64,000 nt of DNA, from contig CASGCS010000019.1 in assembly GCA_949300025.1 (NCBI GenBank), forward strand, positions 62,001 through 126,000. The letters are read 5' to 3'. This DNA is from an uncultured bacterium. GTDB taxonomy: Bacteria; Bacteroidota; Bacteroidia; Bacteroidales; UBA932. The translations under genes were made by a program, and so were the position numbers. The first letter of the stretch is position 1. Each line of letters opens with the position of its first letter. The notes under the pieces were generated by a model that was not told the DNA's origin, made no database searches, and was given only the letters and a program-made list of their open reading frames with translations. Positions 25,957 to 33,638 of this stretch are shown one piece after another.

Positions 25957-28455
25957 ATGGAAAATTGCCGGAAAATAGAGGAAAAGTTAGGGTTCGACAA
26001 GATAAAGGCATCTTTAGCCGAAAGGTGCTGCACCGAATATGCAAAAGGCAGGGTCCTGGAGGAAACGGTCTCCACAAGCCCTGAGGAAATCACAAGGCGT
26101 CTAGACCTGGCAGACCAGATGCGCCTTATCTGCATGTTTGAAAGTTCTTTTCCCGCCGGAGGATATATAGACAGCATTCCATTTTTAAAGCCGCTGTTGA
26201 ACGGTTCGGCCGTTTTGAGCCGCGAGAATCTCGTAAAGCTCAGGACTTTTCTGGAAAACCTCAGGGAAATTCTCAATTTCTTTAAAAAAAGCAGGGAAGG
26301 GCAATATCCTGCCTTGAAAAAATTGGCGGAGCCCATCCTCTTTTTTCCTGAAATTACCAGACGGATAGAACTAATTCTCGACAAGTTCGGAGAAATAAGG
26401 GACAACGCCTCCGCCGAACTGTACAAAATAAGAAAGGAGATACGTGACAAGGAGGGGACAATCTCCAGAAGAAGCGAAGCAATCCTGCGCCAGGCACAAA
26501 GCGAAGGATTGGTTGCAGAAGACGCGGCGCTATCGCTGCGCGACGGCAAGATTCTGATTCCGGTTGCAGCGGGGAACAAACGGAGAATCCCCGGGTTTGT
26601 ATACGACGAGTCGGCATCCGGAAAGACCGTTTTCATAGAGCCGGCTGCAATAGTGGAACTTAACAACGAAGTAAGGGAACTCTATTTTGCCCAGCAGCGT
26701 GAAATCGCCCGAATCCTTTCCGAGTTTTCAGATTTTTTAAGACCATACGTAAACGAACTTATAGATGCCGCGGCCTTTGTCGGAGAAATAGACTTTATCC
26801 GTGCAAAAGCCTCCGTTGCCATTGCAATGGAGGCGGGAAAGCCAATTCTCTCTGAAGAAGGCGAACTGAAACTGATAAAAGGAAGACACCCGCTTCTGGA
26901 GGCAGCCCTCAAGCGTGAAAAGAAGGAGATTGTTCCGCTTACGCTCACTCTCAACAGGGAAAAACGCATTATGGTAATCTCCGGCCCCAATGCAGGCGGA
27001 AAATCGGTATGTCTGAAGAGTGTCGGGATATTGCAGTACATGTTGCAATGGGGTCTGCTCGTACCGGCTTCACAGATAAGCGAATTTCCTGTATTCGACA
27101 AGATATTCATAGACATAGGGGACGAACAGTCTATTGAAAACGACCTGAGCACCTACAGTTCGCATCTGGCCAACATGCGCGAACTGCTCGAGGGCGCCAA
27201 TGACAGAAGCCTTGTGCTTATAGACGAATTCGGAAGCGGAACAGAGCCTGCAGCAGGCGGAGCAATCGCAGAGACTATTCTCTCACGTCTTGAGCAGATG
27301 GGAGTTTACGGTGTCATAACGACCCACTACACCAACATAAAACTATATGCCGGCAACAGCAAGGGGGTAATGAACGGAGCCATGCTGTTCGACAGCGCAA
27401 AGATTGCCCCGCTATACAGGCTGGAGGCCGGATTGCCCGGAAACTCTTTTGCATTTGAACTTGCAAGAAAAATGGGATTGCCCGAAACCATAGTGAAAGA
27501 GGCGGAGGAACGTGCCGGGGAATCGTTCGTGGACATGGAAAAGCAGTTGCGCAAAATCTCCCGCAACCGCCGGCAGTTAGACGAAAAACTGATGCGCATA
27601 AAAAACACCGACAAGATTCTGGAGAGCGTTACCGAAAGATACAAAAAAGAACTTGAAGAGATACAGAAGGCAAAAAAACAGATAATTGAAGAGGCCAAAG
27701 AGGAGGCTGCCGCAATAGTAAAGGAGGCTAACCGCAAAATAGAAGCAACCATAAAGCAGATAAAGGAATCGCAGGCAGAAAAAGAGCAGACGAAACTGCT
27801 CCGCAAGGGGCTCGACGAATTCAGGCAGGCGCTGGAAAAAGAGCGGGAATCTGAATATGACAGAAAGATTGCCGCCAAGATGGAAAAACTTCTGGAGAGG
27901 CAAAAAAGGCGGGAGCAGAAAATGCGTGAAAGAGAGAGCAACGGTGCAGAAGCGGAAAACATCCCGGCGGAACCTGAAAAGAGAGGGGCCATTGGCATAG
28001 GAGACAAGGTCATGGTTACCGAGAGCGGAATTGTGGGAGAAGTAATGCAGATTAACGGAAAAAGTCTGAGCATCTCCGTTGGCAACATAGTGAGCAAGAC
28101 AGATCTGGACAAGGTCAAGAGAATCTCCAACAGAGAGTTCAAGGATATTACCGGAGAGCAGTTCCGTCAGACAAGCTACAGTACCGACAATCTGTCGCAG
28201 CGCAGACTCGATTTCAAGCCGACCATAGACATAAGAGGCGAAAGGCTCGTACAGGCACTGGAGATTATAAGCCGCTTCATAGATGATGCCCTTATGGTGG
28301 GAATCGGGCAGGTGAAGATACTGCACGGTAAAGGCAACGGCATACTTAAAGAGGAAATCAGAAAATACCTCAAAACAGTGCCGGGGGTCGCCTCCTTCCG
28401 GGATGAAGATTTGCAGTTGGGAGGCTCCGGCATTACCGTGGTTGATTTTGATTAG
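25957..28455 (+). CDS. mutS2: Endonuclease MutS2
   Basis: A DNA- and, in some species, ribosome-acting ATPase. The 832 residues contain a core and clamp region (1-320), the MutS ATPase with Walker A GPNAGGKSV (about 346) and Walker B LIDEFGSGTEP (about 425), a long charged coiled coil (about 515-650), a KOW-like segment and a C-terminal Smr nuclease domain (DIRGERLVQALEI, then LHGKGNGIL). There is no MutS mismatch-binding N-terminal domain, which separates it from MutS1. It sits eight bases behind cdaA. Confidence 0.94.
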   Translation: MENCRKIEEKLGFDKIKASLAERCCTEYAKGRVLEETVSTSPEEITRRLDLADQMRLICMFESSFPAGGYIDSIPFLKPLLNGSAVLSRENLVKLRTFLENLREILNFFKKSREGQYPALKKLAEPILFFPEITRRIELILDKFGEIRDNASAELYKIRKEIRDKEGTISRRSEAILRQAQSEGLVAEDAALSLRDGKILIPVAAGNKRRIPGFVYDESASGKTVFIEPAAIVELNNEVRELYFAQQREIARILSEFSDFLRPYVNELIDAAAFVGEIDFIRAKASVAIAMEAGKPILSEEGELKLIKGRHPLLEAALKREKKEIVPLTLTLNREKRIMVISGPNAGGKSVCLKSVGILQYMLQWGLLVPASQISEFPVFDKIFIDIGDEQSIENDLSTYSSHLANMRELLEGANDRSLVLIDEFGSGTEPAAGGAIAETILSRLEQMGVYGVITTHYTNIKLYAGNSKGVMNGAMLFDSAKIAPLYRLEAGLPGNSFAFELARKMGLPETIVKEAEERAGESFVDMEKQLRKISRNRRQLDEKLMRIKNTDKILESVTERYKKELEEIQKAKKQIIEEAKEEAAAIVKEANRKIEATIKQIKESQAEKEQTKLLRKGLDEFRQALEKERESEYDRKIAAKMEKLLERQKRREQKMRERESNGAEAENIPAEPEKRGAIGIGDKVMVTESGIVGEVMQINGKSLSISVGNIVSKTDLDKVKRISNREFKDITGEQFRQTSYSTDNLSQRRLDFKPTIDIRGERLVQALEIISRFIDDALMVGIGQVKILHGKGNGILKEEIRKYLKTVPGVASFRDEDLQLGGSGITVVDFD

Positions 28456-28479
28456 ACAAACATTAAAACATAAACAGAG

Positions 28480-28923
28480 ATGAAAAGAATTAAAACCTTA
28501 TTGGGAGCCGTTCTGGCCGTAACCGTATCTGCCGCCTTTCTGACCGGCTGCAACAAAGGTCCTAAACCCGAGGAGAGTGCGACCGAGTTTCTGAATGCAT
28601 ATCTTTCGGCAGACTACACAACAGCCGCGGCCATGTGCACCGAGGAACTGTCGGCATTCCTGAATGAATCTGTAAAAGAGTTCGAAGCTCTGCCGGATTC
28701 TGTAAAAAGCATCATAAAAAGGCATACTTCATATTTGACCCCTCATGTAGACAGCATTGCCGCAACAGGAAGCCGGGACACACTGGTTATATGCTATACC
28801 ATTGTAAAGAACGACCCGGCCGACACCCTTGCCACAGGCTCTGCGGAACAACTTATAAACAGCCGGCTCTCTATTGTAAAAGAGGGCGAAGAGTGGAAAG
28901 TGGCTGCTCTCAACGAATTTTAG
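28480..28923 (+). CDS. Small DUF4878-like lipoprotein
   Basis: A 147-residue lipoprotein (lipobox FLTGC). The mature part contains ESATEFLNAYLSADYTTAAAMC and ends with INSRLSIVKEGEEWKVAAL, the NTF2-like layout of DUF4878. Role unknown. It follows mutS2 by 24 bases and ends three bases from the converging choloylglycine-hydrolase-family gene. Confidence 0.75.
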   Translation: MKRIKTLLGAVLAVTVSAAFLTGCNKGPKPEESATEFLNAYLSADYTTAAAMCTEELSAFLNESVKEFEALPDSVKSIIKRHTSYLTPHVDSIAATGSRDTLVICYTIVKNDPADTLATGSAEQLINSRLSIVKEGEEWKVAALNEF

Positions 28924-28926
28924 CCG

Positions 28927-30012
28927 CTATCTTATTTTTACGGCAATTACGGGCTGCCGTTTTGTTTCATCCAAAGAGGCGGCCCTATATTTTACCTTGC
29001 CGAAATCTATCTTTTTCAAATCTATTGCCCTTATGGCACTGTTGTACATCGTACGGTAATAGATTATCCTGTTCTTTACATCGGTTGTGCTTGTCCATTG
29101 TGTTGCGCTCGGAATATCGGCCGGGACCTTTCTGTCCTTAAACTCCACGCCGACAGGTATATCGAAATTATTCAGAATCTGAAATGCCTGCAGTACCGCA
29201 TCTTGCGCATTGTCCTGCACCGGTGCAGTAGTCTGATAAAACGCAGCCCTTACAAACCTCGAAGGAGGCGTAACATCTCCGGGAAGACCGAGCATTCCGC
29301 TGCCCGCTCCGAACGGGGCAAGCCTTGTCTCTCCCATGCTCCACGCATCGGCACCGCCGGCATAAAGGTTCACATAATTATTAAGATTGGTCATCTGCCA
29401 CTCGAACGACGGCGAATTTGTAAGCACACCCAGCCTGTTTTCATAAAACCGCGCCTGACCGTCCGTTATCTCCAGAACAACCTGACGGCCCGAGGTATCT
29501 GCAAACCTCCAGTGTACGGTAGAGGCCCGCGGGTCTATCGATACGACAACTACGCTCCTGACCTTTTCGATTACCTCATCTATATTTTTGCAGCTGCCCA
29601 GAATCATCGATACAAGTTGCAAATCCGCGATACACTCCTCTATGCACAATGTGTCGTAATCGCTATATTTTCCATAGGAGGGAAAATAGAACAGACCGGC
29701 CGAAAGCCCTGCCTCATTAAGCCCTTCCGCAACAAACTCCTTCTGCTCCACCGCAAAACCCACATAACCGTAAACCGCCTTGAATTCCATTCCGTTCATG
29801 CCTTCGGGCGTATATGACTGCTGCACATATCCGCGCGGCACAATTACATACTGGCTGTTTAGATCGCTTCCGCCCCACTCTATGGTACGGGCCAATATGC
29901 AGGCCCCGTCTGCAGAATGCAATGTTATACCGGTGCAGGCGCTGCCGATATATGGAACAAATGCCATTGCTGCAAAAACTGCAACGGCTGCAATTGTAAA
30001 GATACGTTTCAT
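28927..30012 (-). CDS. Choloylglycine hydrolase family protein (bile salt hydrolase / penicillin V acylase type)
   Basis: A linear-amide C-N hydrolase of the Ntn superfamily, secreted. The signal peptide ends after GSA, exposing Cys26 as the N-terminal nucleophile (CTGITL). The conserved Arg appears in ARTIEWG, an Asn in LTNSPSFEW and an Arg in PSRFVRAAF. Where known bile salt hydrolases have Asp two residues after that Arg motif (RTMDW), this protein has Glu. Length (361) fits. It could act on bile salts, acyl-homoserine lactones or other amides; the substrate cannot be read from sequence. Confidence 0.85.
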   Translation of the reverse strand: MKRIFTIAAVAVFAAMAFVPYIGSACTGITLHSADGACILARTIEWGGSDLNSQYVIVPRGYVQQSYTPEGMNGMEFKAVYGYVGFAVEQKEFVAEGLNEAGLSAGLFYFPSYGKYSDYDTLCIEECIADLQLVSMILGSCKNIDEVIEKVRSVVVVSIDPRASTVHWRFADTSGRQVVLEITDGQARFYENRLGVLTNSPSFEWQMTNLNNYVNLYAGGADAWSMGETRLAPFGAGSGMLGLPGDVTPPSRFVRAAFYQTTAPVQDNAQDAVLQAFQILNNFDIPVGVEFKDRKVPADIPSATQWTSTTDVKNRIIYYRTMYNSAIRAIDLKKIDFGKVKYRAASLDETKRQPVIAVKIR

Positions 30013-30040
30013 GTCGGTAATTTTAAGGGATTGGCAAATA

Positions 30041-30048
30041 CAAATTTA
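30041..30048 (-). promoter_or_regulatory. -7 promoter box for the choloylglycine-hydrolase-family gene
   Basis: TAAATTTG on the minus strand, 29 bases before the ATG at 30012. No clear TTTG partner. Confidence 0.45.
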
Positions 30049-30121
30049 CAATATTCCCGGCATAAATCCCAAATATTTCGTCTCTTTTACAGATTTGGAG
30101 AATTCTCTGTATCTTCGCGCC

Positions 30122-30928
30122 ATGATTTTTTATGACAACCATATTCACAGCCAGTTTTCGCCCGACAGCCGCATGAAGTTGGAGCAGGCAGCAGAAAAGG
30201 CAGCGGAAATGGGGCTGGCAGGCATATCGGTTACAGACCATCTGGATTTGGATGCACCCAGAGCCAGCGATGAATTCTTTTTTGACATCGGCATGCAGCA
30301 ACGCGCCATAGAGGCAGTTGCAGCCAGATACCCCGATCTTAAAATATTCAAAGGCATAGAGGCGGGATTGCAGCCCTGTTCCATAGAAAAGACCAGAAAA
30401 TTCCTGTCGGATTACAGTTTTGATACAATCATAGCCTCGATTCACTTCATAGACGGACAAGACCCCTATTATGGAGACTACTACACCGGAAAAGACTACA
30501 GGGAGGCTTATGGCAGAGCCCTGGAAACAATATACCAGACAGCTGTGGAGTTCAAGGACTTCGACATTCTCGGCCACTTCGATTACATTACCAGATATGC
30601 ACCGTACAGCGTACGCGACATTACATACTCCAGGTTCGGAGACCTTCTTGACTCCATCCTTGCATATCTGGCACAGGAAGGAAAGGCCCTTGAGATAAAC
30701 ACCAATACCTACCGCGAACGCAACGGGTATGCTCCTGCGCTCGACACGGCTGTTCTGAAAAGGTTCAGGGAACTTGGAGGAGAGGCCGTCAGCCTTGGCT
30801 CGGATGCACACGATAAAGAGCGAATCGCAGAGAACTTTAAAGTCTACAGCGAAATCGCTCTCAAATGCGGGTTTAAATATATCGTGCATTTTGAAGGGAG
30901 AGTTCCCTTCTACACCCCTATTTCTTAG
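30122..30928 (+). CDS. PHP-domain phosphatase, histidinol-phosphatase type
   Basis: A 268-residue metal-dependent phosphoesterase of the PHP family. Motifs occur in the expected order: DNHIHSQFSPD, VTDHLDL, GIEAGL, SIHF, GHFDY and GSDAHD. The HisK-like length and the histidine motifs suit histidinol phosphatase, but no his genes are nearby, so another sugar or phosphate ester is possible. The ATG at 30122 is chosen because the HxH motif begins seven residues later; an in-frame ATG 114 codons upstream lies inside the opposite-strand gene. TATCTTCG at 30110-30117 may be its -7 box, leaving almost no leader. Its end overlaps the next gene by 11 bases. Confidence 0.82.
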   Translation: MIFYDNHIHSQFSPDSRMKLEQAAEKAAEMGLAGISVTDHLDLDAPRASDEFFFDIGMQQRAIEAVAARYPDLKIFKGIEAGLQPCSIEKTRKFLSDYSFDTIIASIHFIDGQDPYYGDYYTGKDYREAYGRALETIYQTAVEFKDFDILGHFDYITRYAPYSVRDITYSRFGDLLDSILAYLAQEGKALEINTNTYRERNGYAPALDTAVLKRFRELGGEAVSLGSDAHDKERIAENFKVYSEIALKCGFKYIVHFEGRVPFYTPIS

Positions 30929-31337
30929 ATTTCTTCTCCTTTTTGTAATAAAGGCCGTCCTTGCCCTTCTTGTACTCCTTTCCCTCACCCAGATGTTTGA
31001 GGTACTTTATGTATTGCTGCTCATCGAGAAAAAGTTGAAAAGCATCCTTGCATTTCTGCATCCATTTGTCGCTTACAGTCTTGTAAGAATTTGTGCTTTG
31101 CATGCCGGAGGTTTTCATCTTTTCAAACTCATCCATGAGAGCCTGATAGTTGTGCCTCAACACGGAATCGGCCAGAAAAATCTGTGCGGCATCAAGTTCA
31201 AGTTCCTCTTCAAGAACCTCGACCTCCATTATCGCCATCTCGTCTGCAGAGGGCATCTCCTGCTCCTGTGCAAAAAGAGCCGGTGAAAACAGAAGCGCAA
31301 ACGACGCTGCAAGAATTTTAAAAGAGATTTTATTCAT
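30918..31337 (-). CDS. Small secreted hypothetical protein, glutamate/lysine rich
   Basis: A 139-residue protein with a signal peptide ending at ALFAQ. The mature part is helical and charged, with an acidic start (EVEVLEEELELD), then a region rich in Lys, Tyr and Gln, and a lysine tail. The pattern recalls small Spy/DUF-type periplasmic helical proteins in Bacteroidetes but I cannot name a family. It overlaps the PHP gene tail to tail by 11 bases. Confidence 0.6.
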   Translation of the reverse strand: MNKISFKILAASFALLFSPALFAQEQEMPSADEMAIMEVEVLEEELELDAAQIFLADSVLRHNYQALMDEFEKMKTSGMQSTNSYKTVSDKWMQKCKDAFQLFLDEQQYIKYLKHLGEGKEYKKGKDGLYYKKEKKSKK

Positions 31338-31345
31338 AAATAAAC

Positions 31346-31353
31346 TATATTTG
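31346..31353 (+). promoter_or_regulatory. -7 promoter box for the C69 peptidase gene
   Basis: TATATTTG on the plus strand, 51 bases before the ATG at 31405. Confidence 0.5.
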
Positions 31354-31404
31354 TGAGATTATACTTTATAAATCTGCCTGCTAAGGTAATAAAAATATAT
31401 CAAT

Positions 31405-33327
31405 ATGAAATTTACTCTTCGATTATTGCTGCCTGCACTCTGCTGCGCCGCATTTTCCCTGAACAGAGCCGATGGCTGCACAAACATTCTGGTAACAAAG
31501 GGCGCAAGTGCAGACGGTTCGGTAATGGTTACATACGCCGCCGATTCCCACACGCTTTATGGAGAACTGTACCACACCCCCGGCTCCCTTTTTCCAAAGG
31601 GAAGCATTCTGAATGTCCTGGAATGGGATACGGGAAAATATATGGGCAAGATAGCCCAGGCTGAAAGGACATACTCCACAATGGGCAATATGAACGAACA
31701 TCAGCTCATTATTACCGAAACCACGTTCGGAGGCAGGGAGGAACTTGTGGATACCACAGGGATAATGGATTACGGTTCCCTCATATATATTACCCTGCAA
31801 AGGGCGAAGAGCGCCCGCGAGGCGATAAAGGTAATGACAGAACTGGTAGCGGAATATGGATATGCCTCGTCGGGGGAGAGTTTCTCCATTGCAGACAAAG
31901 ATGAAGTCTGGATTATGGAGATGGTCGGACGCGGCACCCGTCTCAACAAAAAAGGGGTCAATACTGAAAAGGGGGCGGTATGGGTTGCAATCAGGATTCC
32001 CGACGGCTATATCTCGGCCCATGCCAACCAGTCCAGAATAGACACCTTCCCGCTCGATGACCCCGAAAACTGCATTTACCACGAAGATGTAATAAAACTG
32101 GCCCGCCGGATGGGATATTACAACGGCCCCGACTCTCTGTTCAGTTTCTGCGACGCCTACGCACCTGCCGCCTACAACTCGCTGCGCGGCTGCGAATCGA
32201 GGGTATGGAGCGCATTCAACATTCTCTGCAAGGGAAAGATAGGAGACAGACCGGCAGATTATTATCTGGACTTTGCGATGGGCAGGAATCCGAAAAACAA
32301 AATGCCTCTTTACGTAAAGCCTGAAGAGAAACTTACCTTGAAGCAGGTTGCAGACGTAATGCGCGACCATTACGAAGACACCCCCATGGATATGAGAAAC
32401 GACATAGGAGCCGGAGGATTCGAACTTCCCTACAGATGGCGCCCGATGGACTTTACTGTGAACGGCAAGATATATGAAAACGAAAGGGCCATAGCTACCC
32501 AACAGACCGGATTCTGGCTTCTTGGGCAGGCCAGAAACTGGCTGCCCGATGAAATAGGCGGCATTCTGTGGTTTGGTGTAGATGATGCGGCCACCTCTTG
32601 CCTTACACCTGTCTATGCCTCCTCGCTGCGTGTACCCCACTGCTTTGAACATGGCAACGGAAGTATGCTGGAGTACTCCGACGAATCTGCGTTCTGGCTT
32701 TTCAACCGTGTTGCACACCAGGCCTATTTGAGATACAACCTCATTGCCCCTGAAATAAGAAAAGCGATAGACGAGCATGAGACCGGCGCTCTGAAGATAA
32801 TTCCCACAATAGACAAGGAGGCTTTGAGAATACTCGGCAGCAATCCGGACAATGTAAGGGAATATCTTACAAAATGGTCTGAACTCTTTGCCGTGCGGAT
32901 GTTCAACAAATGGAAAGAACTTGACCGTTATCTGCTGGTCAAATATATAGACGGCAACGTAAAGGTACAGAACCCCGACGGTTCGTTCACAGACAACGGA
33001 AACAATGCCGGTATCCCTGTAAACCCGCTCCAGCCGGGCTACTCTAAAAGGTGGCAGGAAGCTGTTGCTGCAGACCCCCATGCACCGATATTGGAAGTTC
33101 CGGGACCTAAAACTGAACCCGCGGCTCCAAAAGCGGTAACCGAAGAGGATAAGGTAGCAGAAGAGCCTGTTTCTGAAGAAGTCTCCACCTCGGAAGAGAG
33201 CCATCCGGAAAATGCGGCTTCAAAAGAGGAGACAGAGACAAATATGGAGAGCAGTGAGGCTGCCGCTAAAGAGAATACAGAACTCGACGCTGTCAAGACA
33301 GACGTGAATGATGCCGAAATTGCATGA
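31405..33327 (+). CDS. C69 family dipeptidase with acidic C-terminal tail
   Basis: A secreted dipeptidase of the U34/C69 Ntn family. The signal peptide ends after RADG, leaving Cys25 as the nucleophile (CTNILVTKGASADGS). The catalytic domain runs to about residue 545. Residues about 560-640 form a low-complexity tail rich in Glu, Ala, Ser and Thr, which most family members lack. The stop overlaps the start of the DUF4491 gene (ATGATG). It is the second Ntn hydrolase within 3 kb. Confidence 0.88.
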   Translation: MKFTLRLLLPALCCAAFSLNRADGCTNILVTKGASADGSVMVTYAADSHTLYGELYHTPGSLFPKGSILNVLEWDTGKYMGKIAQAERTYSTMGNMNEHQLIITETTFGGREELVDTTGIMDYGSLIYITLQRAKSAREAIKVMTELVAEYGYASSGESFSIADKDEVWIMEMVGRGTRLNKKGVNTEKGAVWVAIRIPDGYISAHANQSRIDTFPLDDPENCIYHEDVIKLARRMGYYNGPDSLFSFCDAYAPAAYNSLRGCESRVWSAFNILCKGKIGDRPADYYLDFAMGRNPKNKMPLYVKPEEKLTLKQVADVMRDHYEDTPMDMRNDIGAGGFELPYRWRPMDFTVNGKIYENERAIATQQTGFWLLGQARNWLPDEIGGILWFGVDDAATSCLTPVYASSLRVPHCFEHGNGSMLEYSDESAFWLFNRVAHQAYLRYNLIAPEIRKAIDEHETGALKIIPTIDKEALRILGSNPDNVREYLTKWSELFAVRMFNKWKELDRYLLVKYIDGNVKVQNPDGSFTDNGNNAGIPVNPLQPGYSKRWQEAVAADPHAPILEVPGPKTEPAAPKAVTEEDKVAEEPVSEEVSTSEESHPENAASKEETETNMESSEAAAKENTELDAVKTDVNDAEIA

Positions 33328-33638
33328 TGGATTTCCTGACTGTACATAATCTGAACGGGCTGCTTATAGGACTTTGCACCTTTGTGATAATAGGACTGTT
33401 TCACCCGCTGGTAATAAAAGGCGAGTTTTATCTCGGTCTCAAGGCCCGCTGGCTCTTTCTGATTGCCGGAATAGCCTTCACTATCTTCTCTGTAACCGTA
33501 AAATGCAGCACCGCATCCATTCTGCTTGGAGTTGCAGCATTTTCATGCTTCTGGTCTGTTCTCGAAGTGCACGAGCAGAGAAAAAGGGTGGAGCGGGGAT
33601 GGTTTCCGGAAAACCCCAAAAGGAAGCCTAAAAGTTAA
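33324..33638 (+). CDS. DUF4491 membrane protein
   Basis: A 104-residue protein with three hydrophobic segments (about 10-30, 43-60, 65-82) and a basic tail. It starts HNLNGLLIGLCTFVIIGLFH and includes VIKGEFYLG, matching the family DUF4491. Function unknown. Its start overlaps the C69 stop, implying coupling, and its last 11 bases overlap the converging TonB receptor gene. Confidence 0.82.
   Translation: MMDFLTVHNLNGLLIGLCTFVIIGLFHPLVIKGEFYLGLKARWLFLIAGIAFTIFSVTVKCSTASILLGVAAFSCFWSVLEVHEQRKRVERGWFPENPKRKPKS

Noticed and set aside
27327..28326. Two overlapping minus-strand frames opposite mutS2, rich in Ser, Leu and Phe
   Set aside because: They mirror the charged coiled coil of MutS2 on the other strand and look membrane-like only for that reason.
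29780..30121. N-terminal extension of the PHP phosphatase
   Set aside because: It lies inside the opposite-strand hydrolase gene, and the family starts just before the HxH motif at the ATG at 30122.
30023..30988. 321-codon minus-strand frame opposite the PHP phosphatase
   Set aside because: The plus-strand PHP motifs are complete and the frame has no family resemblance.
31423..33204. Long open frame (593 codons) on the minus strand opposite the C69 gene
   Set aside because: It lies wholly within the C69 gene, has no known motif, and its composition is that of a shadow frame.
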